From: Paraburkholderia aromaticivorans
Lineage (GTDB): Bacteria; Pseudomonadota; Gammaproteobacteria; Burkholderiales; Burkholderiaceae
Length of the DNA: 64,000 nt
Assembly (NCBI RefSeq): GCF_012689525.1
Contig: NZ_CP051514.1
Location: 1,116,001 to 1,180,000 of the forward strand
Reading direction: 5' to 3'
Shown: in pieces, positions 9,632-19,661 of the stretch
Position numbering within the stretch: the first letter of the stretch is position 1
How the letters are laid out: each line of letters opens with the position of its first letter
Made by a program: the position numbers and the translations under genes
Notes under the pieces: generated by a model
What the model was told of the DNA's origin: nothing
Databases searched by the model: none
What the model saw: only the letters and a program-made list of their open reading frames with translations

Positions 9632-10525
9632 ATGAAAATTGCGCGTTTTAATGAAGGACAACTAGGTATCGTCATCGACGATCGCTACATCGTCGATGTC
9701 ACGACTACCCTTGGTGAGGATACGGCCATGTGGCCGCCCGTGGGTGCTACGCGCCTCATCGCGAACTTTGAGCGGCTGAAGCCGTTCATCGAGGCCGGGC
9801 TGGAGCACCTTCCACGCGTGCCGATCGAGGATGTGAAGCTGCTTACGCCGGTGCCATGGCCGAACAAGGTCATCGCCTTTCCGGTGAACTATCACGACCA
9901 CGGACGGGAAATGCAGGCCAGTTATCGGGCCACGCATCAGGGCTTTTTCCTGAAACCGAACTCGTCCCTGTCCGGCGCCGACGAACCCGTCGTCCTGCCG
10001 AATGTACCCACCCGCGAGGTCCATCACGAGTCTGAACTTGCGATTGTCATCGGCAAGCAAGGTCGTGACATTGCGCGTGACGACTGGCGGCAGTACGTGT
10101 TCGGCTACGCCTGTCTGCTCGACATGGTTGTGCGCGGACGAGAGGAACGCGTATTTCGCAAGGCTTACGACACTTTCTGCCCCGTTGGCCCATGGATCGT
10201 CACGGCCGATGAAGTCGGCGACCCGGCCAATCTGGAAATGAAGCTGTGGGTCAACGACGAGCTCAAGCAACACGCCAACACGCGGGATCTGGTGCTCGAC
10301 ATCCCCGGTATGATCGAGATGGCGTCCGCGGTAATGACGTTGTATCCCGGAGACATCGTGGCCACCGGCACGCCAGCGGGCGTCGGGAAAGTCAGCGATG
10401 GCGACAAGGTGCGAATCCGGATTGAGCGGGTCGGCGAGATGACCGTTGACATCGTGAGAGGCACAGGTGGTGCAACTGAAGTGTTCGCGCAGCCCTACAC
10501 TCCCGACATCATCAAGCAAAAATGA
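9632..10525 (+). CDS. Fumarylacetoacetate hydrolase (FAH) family protein, probable fumarylpyruvate hydrolase
   Basis: 297 residues from ATG 9632 (MKIARFNEGQLG); an upstream in-frame TTG has no ribosome site. FAH signatures are visible: FLKPNSSLSG (about 109-118), HHESELAIVIG with the metal-binding E-x-E-like segment, and GDIVATGTPAGVG near 240-252. The family hydrolyses C-C bonds in acylpyruvates. As it is followed directly by a gentisate dioxygenase-like bicupin, fumarylpyruvate or maleylpyruvate is the likely substrate. It overlaps the next gene by ATGA. Confidence 0.88.
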   Translation: MKIARFNEGQLGIVIDDRYIVDVTTTLGEDTAMWPPVGATRLIANFERLKPFIEAGLEHLPRVPIEDVKLLTPVPWPNKVIAFPVNYHDHGREMQASYRATHQGFFLKPNSSLSGADEPVVLPNVPTREVHHESELAIVIGKQGRDIARDDWRQYVFGYACLLDMVVRGREERVFRKAYDTFCPVGPWIVTADEVGDPANLEMKLWVNDELKQHANTRDLVLDIPGMIEMASAVMTLYPGDIVATGTPAGVGKVSDGDKVRIRIERVGEMTVDIVRGTGGATEVFAQPYTPDIIKQK

Positions 10526-11505
10526 ACGACCTCACTGACCTCGACGAACTTTACGCCGCAATCGACAGCCTCCACATGGAGGGCGGATGGCATCGCAAGG
10601 CGCCTGCACTGTGGAGCGAACCGCGCGAGAACTTCTTGCCTGCGCTCTGGCGATATGCCGACGTCAAGCCGATTCTCGAACGTGCCGGCGACCTGGTCGA
10701 TCATCGAATGGCGGATCGTCGCAACCTGACACTACGGAACCCCGTGGAAGGGAACCTGTATGCGACGGTACGCACACTCGTCGGCGCCTATCAGTCGATC
10801 AAGCCGGGCGAAGTCGCGGACGCGCACCGGCATACGCCCAATGCGCTGCGGATCATTCTCGAAGGGCACGGCGCCTATACGGTAGTCGATGGTGTACGGG
10901 TTGAAATGCGGCCTGGGGACATTCTCCTGACGCCAAGCTGGTGCTGGCATTCGCATGCGAATGGCGGTCCGGACGACTGCTTCTGGGTGGACGTACTGGA
11001 CGTGCCGCTCATCCACCTGCTCGAGCCGATGTTCTTCGAGCGCCACCCCGAAAAATTGGAGCGGGACGTAGTGACCGTCGCGGAGTCGCCGGTCGCGTTC
11101 AGGTGGGAGGCGTCGCTCGAGGCGCTCGACAAGGCCGCGGCGCCCGCGAACGGCATGGCACAGCGCGAGATCGAACTGGGCGCGCCGGCGATGAAGAGCA
11201 CGGCGATCCACGTTCAACGCATGGGAGCGGGATTCGTGTCGCAACGATACCGCACCACCGCCAATGCGATATTCACAGTTGTCGAAGGCCGCGGTACGAC
11301 GCGCTGCGGCGACACGGAAATGCAGTGGGAAAAAGGCGATATGTTCGCCATGCCGGCATGGCGCAATTATCAGCACAAGGTGGACGGCGACGCGCATCTC
11401 GTACGAGTAAGTGACGAGCCGGTCATGCGCGCACTGGACGTTTTGCGCGACGAACTTTCGCCGTCTAGCCACGTAATACGAGGGGAAATTTCATGCATAT
11501 CTTGA
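10522..11505 (+). CDS. Bicupin ring-cleavage dioxygenase, gentisate 1,2-dioxygenase-like
   Basis: 327 residues with two cupin domains. The first has the metal-binding DAHRHTPNALRIILEG (about 99-114) and a PGDILLTPSWCWHSH segment; the second (about 210-305) has TVVEGRGTTRCGD and WEKGDMFAMPAW. The N-terminal YADVKPILERAG and EREN-like positions are those of gentisate and 1-hydroxy-2-naphthoate dioxygenases. Such enzymes use Fe(II) and O2 to open gentisate. It is coupled to the FAH hydrolase by ATGA and followed by an FAD hydroxylase, completing a gentisate-like block. No maleylpyruvate isomerase is seen. Confidence 0.85.
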   Translation: MNDLTDLDELYAAIDSLHMEGGWHRKAPALWSEPRENFLPALWRYADVKPILERAGDLVDHRMADRRNLTLRNPVEGNLYATVRTLVGAYQSIKPGEVADAHRHTPNALRIILEGHGAYTVVDGVRVEMRPGDILLTPSWCWHSHANGGPDDCFWVDVLDVPLIHLLEPMFFERHPEKLERDVVTVAESPVAFRWEASLEALDKAAAPANGMAQREIELGAPAMKSTAIHVQRMGAGFVSQRYRTTANAIFTVVEGRGTTRCGDTEMQWEKGDMFAMPAWRNYQHKVDGDAHLVRVSDEPVMRALDVLRDELSPSSHVIRGEISCIS

Positions 11506-12698
11506 TAGCAGGTGGTGGAATTGGTGGCCTTGCTGCAGCAGTCGCGTTGCTGCAGCAAGGGATCGACGTCGACCTCTACGAACGCGCACCCGAGTTGCGG
11601 GAAGTCGGCGCCGGTATCCAGATCAGTCCGAATGGAAATGCAGTGCTCGACTCGCTCGGCGTGTTCGAGCAGTTGAGGTCCCTCTCCTGCGATCCGGCGC
11701 GCAAAGAGTTTCGCCTCTGGAACACGGGCAAGCCTTGGCCGATGTTCAGCCTCGGCAAGTCCGTGATCGAGCGCTATGGTTATCCTTACCTGACCGTTTA
11801 CCGGCCGGATCTGCATCAGACACTGGCGGATCGCGTACGCGCGCTGAAGCCTAATGCGATTCATCTCGACAGCGCGGTGATCGGTTGTGAGCAGAACGAC
11901 AGCAGCGCCACCTTGATCCTGCACAACGGCCAGCGCATCAAGGGCGACGCCTTGATCGGTGCCGACGGTGTGCGTTCGGTCGTCCGCAACGCACTGTGGC
12001 CCAACACCGACGCGGCGTTCTCCGGCATGGTGACATGGCGGGCGTTGATCCCGATGAAGAGTTTGCCCGAGCATATGCGCGAATCGGTCGGGTCGACCTG
12101 GATCGGACCGGGCGGCCATGCCGTCAATTATCCGCTGCATCGTGCCGAAATCATGAATTTCGCTGCCACCATCGAAGGCAAGCGCTGGACTGCTCAAGCC
12201 AGCTTCGAACAAGGTACCGTCGAAGAGTGCCTCGGCGATTTCAAAGGTTGGCATGAGGACGTGCAGACCATGATCAAGCTCGCGCCGAATCTGCTGAAAT
12301 GGGGACTGATGAAGCGCGAGCCGATCCCGCAATGGACGCAGGCGCGCATTTCGCTGCTGGGCGATGCAGCACACGTGACGTTGCCGTTCCTCGCGCAGGG
12401 TGCAGTCCACGCTATCGAAGATGGCATGGTGCTGGCGCGTTGCCTCGCGGGTGCCGAGCCGTCAGACGTACCGGCCGCGCTGTTGCGTTACGAACATGCA
12501 CGAATCGAACGTACCAGTCGGATGGTGCGAGGCGCGACGGACAACACCGAACGCTTTCACAGTTCAGAACTCGCCACTGAAGCTTCAGCGGCCCAATACC
12601 TGGAACGTGAATGGAGTGCCGCGCCAATAGCCGAGCGCTACGACTGGCTCTATTCGTACAACGCGACTACCGTCGAAATCTGGTTAGGACATTCATGA
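11493..12698 (+). CDS. FAD-dependent aromatic monooxygenase, salicylate/3-hydroxybenzoate hydroxylase-like
   Basis: 401 residues of the group A flavoprotein hydroxylases. The dinucleotide fold GGGIGGLAAA (7-16) with Glu near 33 (LYERAPEL), the DG motif LIGADGVRSVVR (about 149-160) and the GD motif LLGDAAHVTLP (about 288-298) are all present. Such enzymes hydroxylate a phenolic acid with NAD(P)H and O2; beside a gentisate-type dioxygenase the product is likely gentisate or an analogue. The gene begins inside the end of the cupin gene (13-base overlap) with GAGGGGAAATTTC before ATG. Confidence 0.88.
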   Translation: MHILIAGGGIGGLAAAVALLQQGIDVDLYERAPELREVGAGIQISPNGNAVLDSLGVFEQLRSLSCDPARKEFRLWNTGKPWPMFSLGKSVIERYGYPYLTVYRPDLHQTLADRVRALKPNAIHLDSAVIGCEQNDSSATLILHNGQRIKGDALIGADGVRSVVRNALWPNTDAAFSGMVTWRALIPMKSLPEHMRESVGSTWIGPGGHAVNYPLHRAEIMNFAATIEGKRWTAQASFEQGTVEECLGDFKGWHEDVQTMIKLAPNLLKWGLMKREPIPQWTQARISLLGDAAHVTLPFLAQGAVHAIEDGMVLARCLAGAEPSDVPAALLRYEHARIERTSRMVRGATDNTERFHSSELATEASAAQYLEREWSAAPIAERYDWLYSYNATTVEIWLGHS

Positions 12699-13201
12699 GC
12701 AGCAAACTACTGACCGGCGTCAGGGTGCTCGATCTGACCAACGTGCTGGCCGGCCCGTTCGCCGGCTATCAGCTCGCGTTGCTCGGCGCTGACGTCATCA
12801 AGGTCGAGACATCGGACACCGGCGACCTCGCACGCCAGCTCGGCGCCCATCCCGCGCTGAACCAGCGCGGGATGGGCACGTCCTTCCTCGCGCAGAACGC
12901 CGGCAAGCGTTCGTTGTCGCTGAACCTGAAAAGCGCGGGCGGCAAGGCGATTTACCGGCGCCTCTTGGCCAGCGCGGACGTCCTGCTGGAAGACTTCCGG
13001 CCCGGCGTGATGGACCGGCTCGGCCCCGGCTACGACGCGCTACGCGAAGTACGCGACGACCTCATCTACTGCGCGATCTCCGGCTTCGGGCAGAGCGGGC
13101 CGCTCGCGTCAGCGCCCGCGGAACGGCCAGTTGCTTGCGTTCACTCTCAGACAACTTCGCTGCCGCGCTGGCGGCTCGACTCATGCACGCACCACGTCTG
13201 A
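12695..13201 (+). pseudogene. CaiB/BaiF family III CoA-transferase, truncated
   Basis: The gene starts well (ATGA overlap with the hydroxylase; VRVLDLTNVLAGPFAGYQLALLGADVIKVE, then NLKSAGGKAIYRRLLASADVLLEDFRPGVMDRLG and YCAISGFGQSGPLAS), but the family sequence stops at about residue 140, near base 13115. It continues as unrelated sequence to a stop at 13201. Complete members are about 400 residues and carry the catalytic aspartate just after the break, so this copy cannot be active. It marks the boundary between the intact catabolic operon and decayed DNA. An intact paralogue lies at 24062-25291. Confidence 0.85.
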
Positions 13202-13317
13202 AAAAATGGGCTGCCATTATTGACCATAACAGCGCCATCAGGCGTCTCGCGTGTTAGCCTGGTTTGAGCCAGCGGTTGCGTCGCCACAGCGATAGCTGTG
13301 TCGCCGCCATGCCAGGT

Positions 13318-13521
13318 TCACTCCGACGTGCCTTTCGCAGGAAACGGACTGTGCCCGTCCATCCAGTCGTATGGGTCGCCGTGGTGCGCCCATGCCCAGT
13401 TCCTTGCTGGAGGGAGATTGATCACCTCGACGGCGTGGTTCGACGCGGAACCCTCGTCGGTCCGATCATGCGTATCACTTCGGTGATCGATATCTCGGAA
13501 TTTCGTTTGGTCGTAAAACAT
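13318..13521 (-). CDS. Small hypothetical protein, WAW/MD-H-PF family, copy 1
   Basis: 67 residues. The ATG at 13521 has an excellent ribosome site (AAGGAGATAACG). The protein is hydrophilic, starts MFYDQTKFRD and ends with NWAWAHHGDPYDWMDGHSPFP. A diverged copy at 14962-15153 shares the M-x-Y-[DE] start and the WAW...MD-x-H-x-PF end, so the frame is almost certainly real. Function unknown; no transmembrane segment or signal peptide. Confidence 0.65.
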   Translation of the reverse strand: MFYDQTKFRDIDHRSDTHDRTDEGSASNHAVEVINLPPARNWAWAHHGDPYDWMDGHSPFPAKGTSE

Positions 13522-13656
13522 CGTTATCTCCTTTGACAGCTTGACATACATATTTACCCGCGCCTACCGTACGAGACCGAAGGGTGCTGTTGGGGGGCCG
13601 ACTTCTGACGACCGACAGGCTGGGCGCGGGACAGCGCGTTGCCCAGGCAGTTGCGT

Positions 13657-13818
13657 TCAATTTCGCCCACCGGTCCCGTATAGCGCGATCCGAATTGAAT
13701 CTGGCGTGCGATCGGTTGTAGCCATATCCCAACGCTCGTTCACCAATTGATCCGCCAGATTGCAAAGTTCTACACCGGCGAGCGAGCAGGCAATCAGGGC
13801 AGAATTCAACACTTTCAT
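13657..13818 (-). CDS. Possible very small protein (53 residues)
   Basis: A short frame MKVLNSALIACSLAGVELCN... starts at 13818 with GGAGAATGAA directly upstream and ends in TGA at 13657. The N-terminus is mildly hydrophobic and the rest polar. It is in the same orientation as the small gene at 13318-13521. No family is recognised; support is the ribosome site only. Confidence 0.35.
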   Translation of the reverse strand: MKVLNSALIACSLAGVELCNLADQLVNERWDMATTDRTPDSIRIALYGTGGRN

Positions 13819-13937
13819 TTCATTCTCCATGACTTACGGATACTGCGTGGCTTTGGCGAAACTATATGACTGCCACCCACGCAGATAAACGGGGTTGGCC
13901 GGAAGTGACCTTCCCGATTAGCGGAAGGATCGGGGGA

Positions 13938-14525
13938 TCAACGCGCGTTGAACGGCGCGTCCTTGTCGAGCAACGCGGTGCGAATGAAGTGCAGGCAACC
14001 CAGGATGCGCTGCAGGTCGTGCCGTCTGTCGCGATCGACATGCACCGTTTGCAGCACGTCCTGCGCGATCCACGTGGCCGAGCACACGGAGACGAGCGCG
14101 CTTTCGAGCGCTCGCGTATCGGACCGATCGAAGAGCAGCGCGAGGTCGGCGCGAGTGCTCGATAGCACCGCTCCAGCGTGGATGAAGGGCGTCCGCATAA
14201 GTGGCGCGCGTAGTTGCGCAGATCGATCACCGCGTGGCCGACTTCGAGCGTGGCGAGCATCCAGCGCAACGCCGGGTCTTCGAAGGCGGCGAAGGTACGC
14301 GTCGCCTCGAAACCGACGATTTCGTCGACGAGGTCCGCAAAGCGCCGTTCGAATTGGCCGCGCTCGATACCACGATCCAGCACGTCGGCAGCGAACGCAG
14401 TAAAATTGGCGAATCGATTTGCAGCGCCCGCCGCAGCGCAAGACTCGAGCGCTGCGGCACGATCAGCGCACTCATCGCGCTTGAACACGCGATACCGACC
14501 GCCACTTCCGCCGCGCGCGTAAGCG
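13938..14525 (-). pseudogene. FUSC-family (fusaric acid/aromatic acid exporter) remnant
   Basis: Three reading frames on the minus strand each hold part of one protein: EVAVGIACSSAMSALIVPQRSSLALRRALQ (near 14525-14430), then FANFTAFAADVLDRGIERGQF and GFEATRTFAAFEDPALRW (near 14410-14240), then STRADLALLFDRSD...CLHFIRTALLDKD (to 13938). The order fits the cytoplasmic middle of FUSC/AaeB-type inner-membrane efflux proteins. At least two frameshifts and missing membrane domains show that it is broken. Confidence 0.6.
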
Positions 14526-14569
14526 CCGCCAGAAACAGATCGTGCGGCGCCGTGACATTCGGAATGCGA

Positions 14570-14870
14570 TTTCAGTACCGGCCGCCTTGCTGATCGCCGT
14601 CAGCGCCGTGCGCGCTGAAGTGGACCGGCCCATAATGTAGTGCCGCGACTTCACCATTGCCGACGTAATGTTGATGATGCGGCCGAACTTGCGTTGCCGC
14701 ATGCCTGGGATGTAGGTGCGCATCAGTTGCAAAGCGGGAACCATGTTGGCGCCCAGTGTGCTGAGCAGCGCGGTTTAGTCGCATTCGTCGAGGTTGCCAA
14801 GGGGCAGCCCCGCATTGTTATTGACCAGAACGTCGACATCGGGCTGCAACGAGAAAATCTTCGCGCGGCC
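14570..14870 (-). pseudogene. Short-chain dehydrogenase/reductase (SDR) remnant
   Basis: Read from 14870 downward, the frame gives LQPDVDVLVNNNAG, then LGNLDECD followed by an in-frame stop (TAA at 14775-14777), then TALLSTLGANMVPALQLMRTYIPGMRQRKFGRIINITSAMVKS. The NNAG and GRIINITS segments are classic SDR motifs. The Rossmann N-terminus and the YxxxK region are missing or out of frame. It runs directly into the FUSC remnant, so two unrelated genes have been joined by deletion. Confidence 0.7.
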
Positions 14871-14961
14871 GTGGGGCGTACAGAGATTGGCCGCGTCATG
14901 CGACGTTGGTCCAAAACATAGACCGTTTGGCAAGCAACCGGACTGACTTCGTGTTTAATCG

Positions 14962-15153
14962 CTAGTCAAAACAGGCAAATGGCGCATGCGAGTCCATCCG
15001 GTCACAGTAAACGTGCGCACTCGTCCACGCCCAGTCCGAGACGGGATTGAACGTGTTCTTGCGACTTTCATCGTTCGAGCGGCCATCGCCGACTTGGCGC
15101 TTCACGTCATGGCTGGGGTATAGCGGTTGTCTTCCGTTTGCTTCGTAGTTCAT
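14962..15153 (-). CDS. Small hypothetical protein, WAW/MD-H-PF family, copy 2
   Basis: 63 residues from ATG 15153 (MNYEANGRQ). The C-terminal part DWAWTSAHVYCDRMDSHAPF matches the end of the protein at 13318-13521, and the start positions also align (M-N-Y-E against M-F-Y-D). The longer upstream frame is not supported. Function unknown. Its conservation with the other copy is the best evidence that it is coding. Confidence 0.55.
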   Translation of the reverse strand: MNYEANGRQPLYPSHDVKRQVGDGRSNDESRKNTFNPVSDWAWTSAHVYCDRMDSHAPFACFD

Positions 15154-15290
15154 TTGATCTGTTCCATTGAAGTTGAGGATCGGTATCCCTGCGTCTGTCC
15201 ATGGCCATTGGTCGTGCTGCTGACATTGACTCTCGCGACCAAAAGGTGATCCATTAACCATCTGTTCTATCGGACACACCGGTAGATCTG

Positions 15291-15587
15291 TCACAGGGCT
15301 ATTTCGATCTTTTGGTCTCCGCGTGGCGCTGAGGCTAGACCCGCGTCCATTTTCGCGACATCCATTGTCAGTCGTCCGGTGTCGGGCGGAAACACACACC
15401 ACGAGCCGTCGTCGTGCCTAAAGAAAACAAATGCAAGGTTGCTTGACGAACCTCTCGCCTGGACGCAGATATATCGCCACTGCTTGCGCCGCGTGTGGCT
15501 AAAGCGCGTCACCCGTGCGCATGCAGCTAACTCGGCGCCTAGCCATTTTTCCACTAGCGATCGCAAGGAAGCGTCGCGAAAACTCAT
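15291..15587 (-). CDS. Hypothetical protein, 98 residues
   Basis: Starts at ATG 15587 with GGGAG nearby (GGGAGATGCAAA). The sequence (MSFRDASLRSLVEKWLG..., RRKQWRYICVQARG, FVFFRHDDGSWCVFPP) has the balanced look of a folded small domain of the kind frequent in Burkholderiaceae. No known function is recognised. It continues the minus-strand series of small genes in this decayed region. Confidence 0.55.
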   Translation of the reverse strand: MSFRDASLRSLVEKWLGAELAACARVTRFSHTRRKQWRYICVQARGSSSNLAFVFFRHDDGSWCVFPPDTGRLTMDVAKMDAGLASAPRGDQKIEIAL

Positions 15588-15811
15588 TTTGCATCTCCCT
15601 GCATCATGGTTGATACGCCCTTGAAACGTTGGACGCGCCGACGACGCGGTTTTCCGAGCGTTTCGAATTGGGTGGGTGTCTGGATACCTGATCCCAAAAA
15701 GCTCGGGAAATACCTGGCAAAAGCTCGCACTCTCGTGCGCGATCATCCAGAAGGTTTGGACCTCACGCAAATGTGTGCCAACTCAAACTCCGCTCTATGC
15801 GATGCGTCATC

Positions 15812-16066
15812 TCAGAAGGTCTTCGTTCCCCTTTCGTCGCCTCTTCCGCTGCGTCTGGCGGTCCGGATTGCGTGATCGAAGTTTTCGTCTGTAGCAACGT
15901 GACGGTGATCGACGCTCACCAACCACCTGCCATCCGCAAAACACCAACGAATGCGACGCTCCTCAACCAGACCAGCAAACCATCTCCAGATATCCGCATC
16001 CTCGGCGTTGGCCGCGTTCGCAGCGCTTTGCCGGATCTGTATTGCGAGAGCCAACAGTTCCTCCAT
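15812..16066 (-). CDS. Hypothetical protein, 84 residues
   Basis: Starts MEELLALAIQIRQSAANA and contains DIWRWFAGLVEERRIRWCFADGRWLVSVDHRHVATDENFDHAIR, an alpha-beta pattern typical of a small conserved protein. No ribosome site is obvious. An overlapping plus-strand frame at 15606-15875 was judged less likely. Function unknown. Confidence 0.5.
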   Translation of the reverse strand: MEELLALAIQIRQSAANAANAEDADIWRWFAGLVEERRIRWCFADGRWLVSVDHRHVATDENFDHAIRTARRSGRGDERGTKTF

Positions 16067-16096
16067 CAGTGAAAGCGATTGGCAGATCAGGAGGTT

Positions 16097-17041
16097 TCAA
16101 ACGCTTTCAATTAGATCGGGCACGAGCGTGAACAGATCGCCAACGAGGCCGTAGTCCGCGACGCTGAAGATCGGCGCTTCCGGATCCTTGTTGATCGCGA
16201 CGATCACCTTCGAATCCTTCATGCCCGCCAGATGCTGGATCGCACCCGAGATGCCGACCGCAACGTACAGTTGCGGCGCGACGATCTTCCCCGTCTGGCC
16301 GACCTGATAGTTGTTCGGCACATAACCCGCATCGACGGCTGCGCGTGAGGCGCCCATCGCTGCACCGAGCCTGTCGGCCAAAGGTTCTAGCACGTTCGTG
16401 TAGTTCTCGCCGCTGCCCAGACCCCGACCGCCCGAGACGATGATGTTCGCGTTGGTCAGTTCCGGACGATCCAGCTTCGTTACTTCGCGGCTCACGAACT
16501 GCGAGATGCCTGCGTCGGCTGCGGCCTCGATCTTCTCGACCGGTGCGCTGCCCCCTTGCGCTGCCACCGGATCAAAGCCCGTAGCGCGCACCGTGATGAC
16601 CTTGATCGGGTCTTGTGATTGCACGATCGCGATTGCGTTGCCCGCGTAGATCGGGCGTTCAAACGTGTCGGGCGAATCGACTGCCGTAATCTCGCTGATC
16701 TGCGCGACGTCGAGCTTCGCCGCAATGCGCGGTGCGATGTTCTTGCCATAAGCCGTTGCCGGCACGAGGATGTGCGAGTATTCCTTCGCAATGTTCAGCA
16801 CTGTCGCTTCGACGTTTTCCGCGAGGCCATCGGCCAGTTGCGGCGCATCGGCGAGCAGAACTTTGCATACACCTGCGATCGTCGACGCCTGCTCTGCTGC
16901 TAAACCTGTACGGTGACCCGCAATCAATACGTGAATGTCACCACCCGTAAACGTGGCGACAACTGCTGCGGCCGCCACCGTATTGAGCGTCGCCGCCTTC
17001 AGCGACACGTTATCGTGTTCAGCAATTACCAGAATCGTCAT
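16097..17041 (-). CDS. etfA: Electron transfer flavoprotein alpha subunit
   Basis: 314 residues. It has the N-terminal ETF domain ([11 protein letters not shown]) and the C-terminal FAD-binding domain with [12 protein letters not shown] (about 204-215), [36 protein letters not shown] and [10 protein letters not shown], all ETF-alpha signatures. With EtfB it carries electrons from acyl-CoA dehydrogenases to the ETF:quinone oxidoreductase. It lies 33 bases after etfB. Two acyl-CoA dehydrogenases are encoded 10 kb away, so it may serve them. Confidence 0.96.
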   Translation of the reverse strand: MTILVIAEHDNVSLKAATLNTVAAAAVVATFTGGDIHVLIAGHRTGLAAEQASTIAGVCKVLLADAPQLADGLAENVEATVLNIAKEYSHILVPATAYGKNIAPRIAAKLDVAQISEITAVDSPDTFERPIYAGNAIAIVQSQDPIKVITVRATGFDPVAAQGGSAPVEKIEAAADAGISQFVSREVTKLDRPELTNANIIVSGGRGLGSGENYTNVLEPLADRLGAAMGASRAAVDAGYVPNNYQVGQTGKIVAPQLYVAVGISGAIQHLAGMKDSKVIVAINKDPEAPIFSVADYGLVGDLFTLVPDLIESV

Positions 17042-17074
17042 TTGTTTTCGTCTCCACTTTCCGTGTTCGCTTGA

Positions 17075-17824
17075 TCAAAGCACCTTCGCTTCGGTCTTCA
17101 GCTTCCCAACCAGCGTCTTCACGTCCGCCACCTTTACGCCAGCAGAGCGCGTGGATGGCTCGCTGATTTTCAGCGTCTTCAGACGCGGCTTGATGTCGAC
17201 GCCGAGGTCCTCGGGCTTGATCGTTTCCAGCGGCTTCTTCTTCGCCTTCATGATGTTCGGCAGCGTCACGTAGCGCGGCTCGTTCAGGCGCAGGTCTGTC
17301 GTGATCACAGCCGGCAACGTCAGCGACAGCGTTTCGGCGCCACCATCGACTTCGCGCGAAACCGTAGCCTTACCGTCGGCCACGACAACCTTCGACGCGA
17401 ACGTTGCCTGCGGAAATCCGGCTAACGCAGCCAGCATCTGGCCGGTCTGGTTCGAATCGTCATCAATCGCCTGCTTGCCGAGGATGACCAAAGAAGGCTG
17501 CTCCTTGTCGACCAGTTCGTTGAGCAGCTTGGCGACGGCCAGCGGCTGCAGGTCTTCGTTCGATTCGATCAACACCGCGCGATCCGCACCGATCGCCAGC
17601 GCCGTGCGCAGCGTTTCCTGCGCCTGCGCGACACCCGCGGACACAGCGATCACCTCTGTCGCCACACCCGCTTCCTTGAGACGAACCGCTTCTTCCACGG
17701 CGATTTCGTCAAACGGGTTCATCGACATCTTCACGTTCGCAATGTCGACACCCGCGCCGTCCGACTTCACACGAACCTTCACGTTGTAGTCGACTACGCG
17801 TTTGACCGCGACCAGGATCTTCAT
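17075..17824 (-). CDS. etfB: Electron transfer flavoprotein beta subunit
   Basis: 249 residues, the family length. The N-terminus [36 protein letters not shown] and [18 protein letters not shown] (AMP-binding side) are diagnostic. It forms the soluble heterodimer with EtfA. The next 245 bases upstream are non-coding and should contain the etfBA promoter; no clear operator is seen there. Confidence 0.96.
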   Translation of the reverse strand: MKILVAVKRVVDYNVKVRVKSDGAGVDIANVKMSMNPFDEIAVEEAVRLKEAGVATEVIAVSAGVAQAQETLRTALAIGADRAVLIESNEDLQPLAVAKLLNELVDKEQPSLVILGKQAIDDDSNQTGQMLAALAGFPQATFASKVVVADGKATVSREVDGGAETLSLTLPAVITTDLRLNEPRYVTLPNIMKAKKKPLETIKPEDLGVDIKPRLKTLKISEPSTRSAGVKVADVKTLVGKLKTEAKVL

Positions 17825-18069
17825 ATCTATTCCTTGACTATCATGGGCCTACTGAATTGACGATGTTGCTTATGCGCCTGCGAAACCTGGGAATGCGCGC
17901 GCTACCCGTCGGGGGGACGATAAAAACGAGGCTAACCCGCCCTGCAAAGCAGAGCTGCAAGGCTTGCACCGATCACCGGGGATACGACCATTAGTTATCT
18001 TCCGCAGACCCGCTCATCCAACGTCCGACCGTTCAATTAGCACAGCGGACCTCACTCCCTGCCCCGTTT

Positions 18070-19617
18070 CTAGCCTGGTAATGTGAAACGGCCAATTGCA
18101 TCGCGCAGGCTGGCGACCTGATCGCGCAACGAGTGCGCGGCAGCCGCAGCCTGTTCGACCAGCGCTGCGTTCTGCTGCGTCACCTCGTCCATCTCGCCGA
18201 TCGCACGATTGACCTGCTCGATACCGGCGCTCTGTTCCAGCGACGCGCAGCTGATTTCGTCGAGGATTGCGTGGACGCGCGTGACCGCCTTCACGATGTC
18301 GCCCATCGTCCTGCCCGCATTCGATACCTGCTCGGCGCCCGCCTCAACAGCCTGCGTCGATGCACTGATCAGATCCTTGATGTCCCGCGCCGCCGCCGCC
18401 GAGCGCTGCGCAAGGCTGCGCACTTCCGAAGCGACCACCGCAAAGCCGCGCCCTTGCTCGCCGGCGCGCGCCGCCTCGACCGCGGCGTTCAGCGCGAGGA
18501 TATTGGTCTGGAACGCAATGCCATCGATCACGCCGATGATGTTGCCGATCTCCCGGGAAGTGCTGGTGATATCGCCCATGGTAAGCACCACGCCGTCGAC
18601 GGCCCGGCTGCCTTGTCTCGCAACATCGGCGGCCTCGCTCGCGAGATGCGCCGCCTGCTCGGCGCTTAGGGCGTTGCGTTTCACATTGGCGGTCATCTCG
18701 TCCATGCTCGACGCCGTTTGCACCAGCGCGGCAGCCTGCTTCTCCGTGCGGCTGGAAAGGTCGGCATTGCCGGAAGCGATTTCGTGCGCGCCGACGTCAA
18801 CGTTCTCCGCGCCGGCCTGCACGCGCGCTACAGTTTCGACGATCCCGTCGCGCATGGTGGCAAGCGCCAGCATCAGGCTCGGCCGCTCGCCGTTACGCAC
18901 CGGGACGTTGGCGCCGAGATCGCCCTGCGCAATCCGCTGCGCCGCGGCGACCGCCACTTCCATTTCGCCGCCAAGCGCACCGAGAACGCTACGCACCACG
19001 AAGCCCATTACCAGCGTGGAGACGCCGGCAAGGAACGCAGTGACGGCGAGCCACCGCGCCAGACTGGCGTAGAACTCATGATCGATGTCGTCCATGTAAA
19101 TGCCAGTCGCGATGTACCAGTCCCACGGTGCGAAGTGCGCCACGTAGTTGGTCTTGACTGCGCGAACGTCACTGTCGGGCTTGCGGCCCACGTAGTCGGC
19201 AAAGCCGCCGCCAGGCCGATCACCGGCAGCGACCAGCTTTGGAAACAAAGGCTGTCCGGCGCCATCCATCATCTGGCTGGCATCCTTGCCGGCCATCTGC
19301 GGCAGGAATGGATTCATCACGACCACGAGATGCGAATCAATGATCGCCACATAGCCATCCTCGCCATAGCGCAGGTCGGCCAACGCCGCCAACGCCTGCC
19401 TGCGTGCGTCCACGTCGCTCAGCGCACCCTTCTGCGCGAGCCGATAGTAGTGGCCGGCGAGGCTCTCGGCCTGCTGAACGAGCGTCTGCAACTGCCCGCG
19501 GCGATCGGCGAGCATGGACGAGCGCGCCTGCCACGCGCCAAACGCGCCGATCAGCACGAGGCCGATCCACAGCAAGGCAATCATCGAAAGAAGCTTGTGG
19601 TTCAATGTCATCTTCAT
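18070..19617 (-). CDS. Methyl-accepting chemotaxis protein with periplasmic Cache domain
   Basis: 515 residues from ATG 19617 ([11 protein letters not shown]); an upstream start 48 bases earlier would place charged residues before the first membrane helix and is less likely. Order: TM1 (about 10-30), single Cache domain with [23 protein letters not shown] and [16 protein letters not shown]2 (about 185-205), HAMP, then the cytoplasmic hairpin with [23 protein letters not shown]. There is no C-terminal NWETF CheR tether. sCache receptors sense small organic acids; its place beside aromatic-degradation genes suggests a pathway substrate. Confidence 0.93.
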   Translation of the reverse strand: MKMTLNHKLLSMIALLWIGLVLIGAFGAWQARSSMLADRRGQLQTLVQQAESLAGHYYRLAQKGALSDVDARRQALAALADLRYGEDGYVAIIDSHLVVVMNPFLPQMAGKDASQMMDGAGQPLFPKLVAAGDRPGGGFADYVGRKPDSDVRAVKTNYVAHFAPWDWYIATGIYMDDIDHEFYASLARWLAVTAFLAGVSTLVMGFVVRSVLGALGGEMEVAVAAAQRIAQGDLGANVPVRNGERPSLMLALATMRDGIVETVARVQAGAENVDVGAHEIASGNADLSSRTEKQAAALVQTASSMDEMTANVKRNALSAEQAAHLASEAADVARQGSRAVDGVVLTMGDITSTSREIGNIIGVIDGIAFQTNILALNAAVEAARAGEQGRGFAVVASEVRSLAQRSAAAARDIKDLISASTQAVEAGAEQVSNAGRTMGDIVKAVTRVHAILDEISCASLEQSAGIEQVNRAIGEMDEVTQQNAALVEQAAAAAHSLRDQVASLRDAIGRFTLPG

Positions 19618-19661
19618 GGATAAGGAGGGCGATACATTTCGGTCCGACGCGCGCGCCGGGC

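Noticed and set aside
15606..15875. 89-residue plus-strand frame
   Set aside because: Overlaps the minus-strand gene at 15812-16066, which shows a better protein pattern; no ribosome site.
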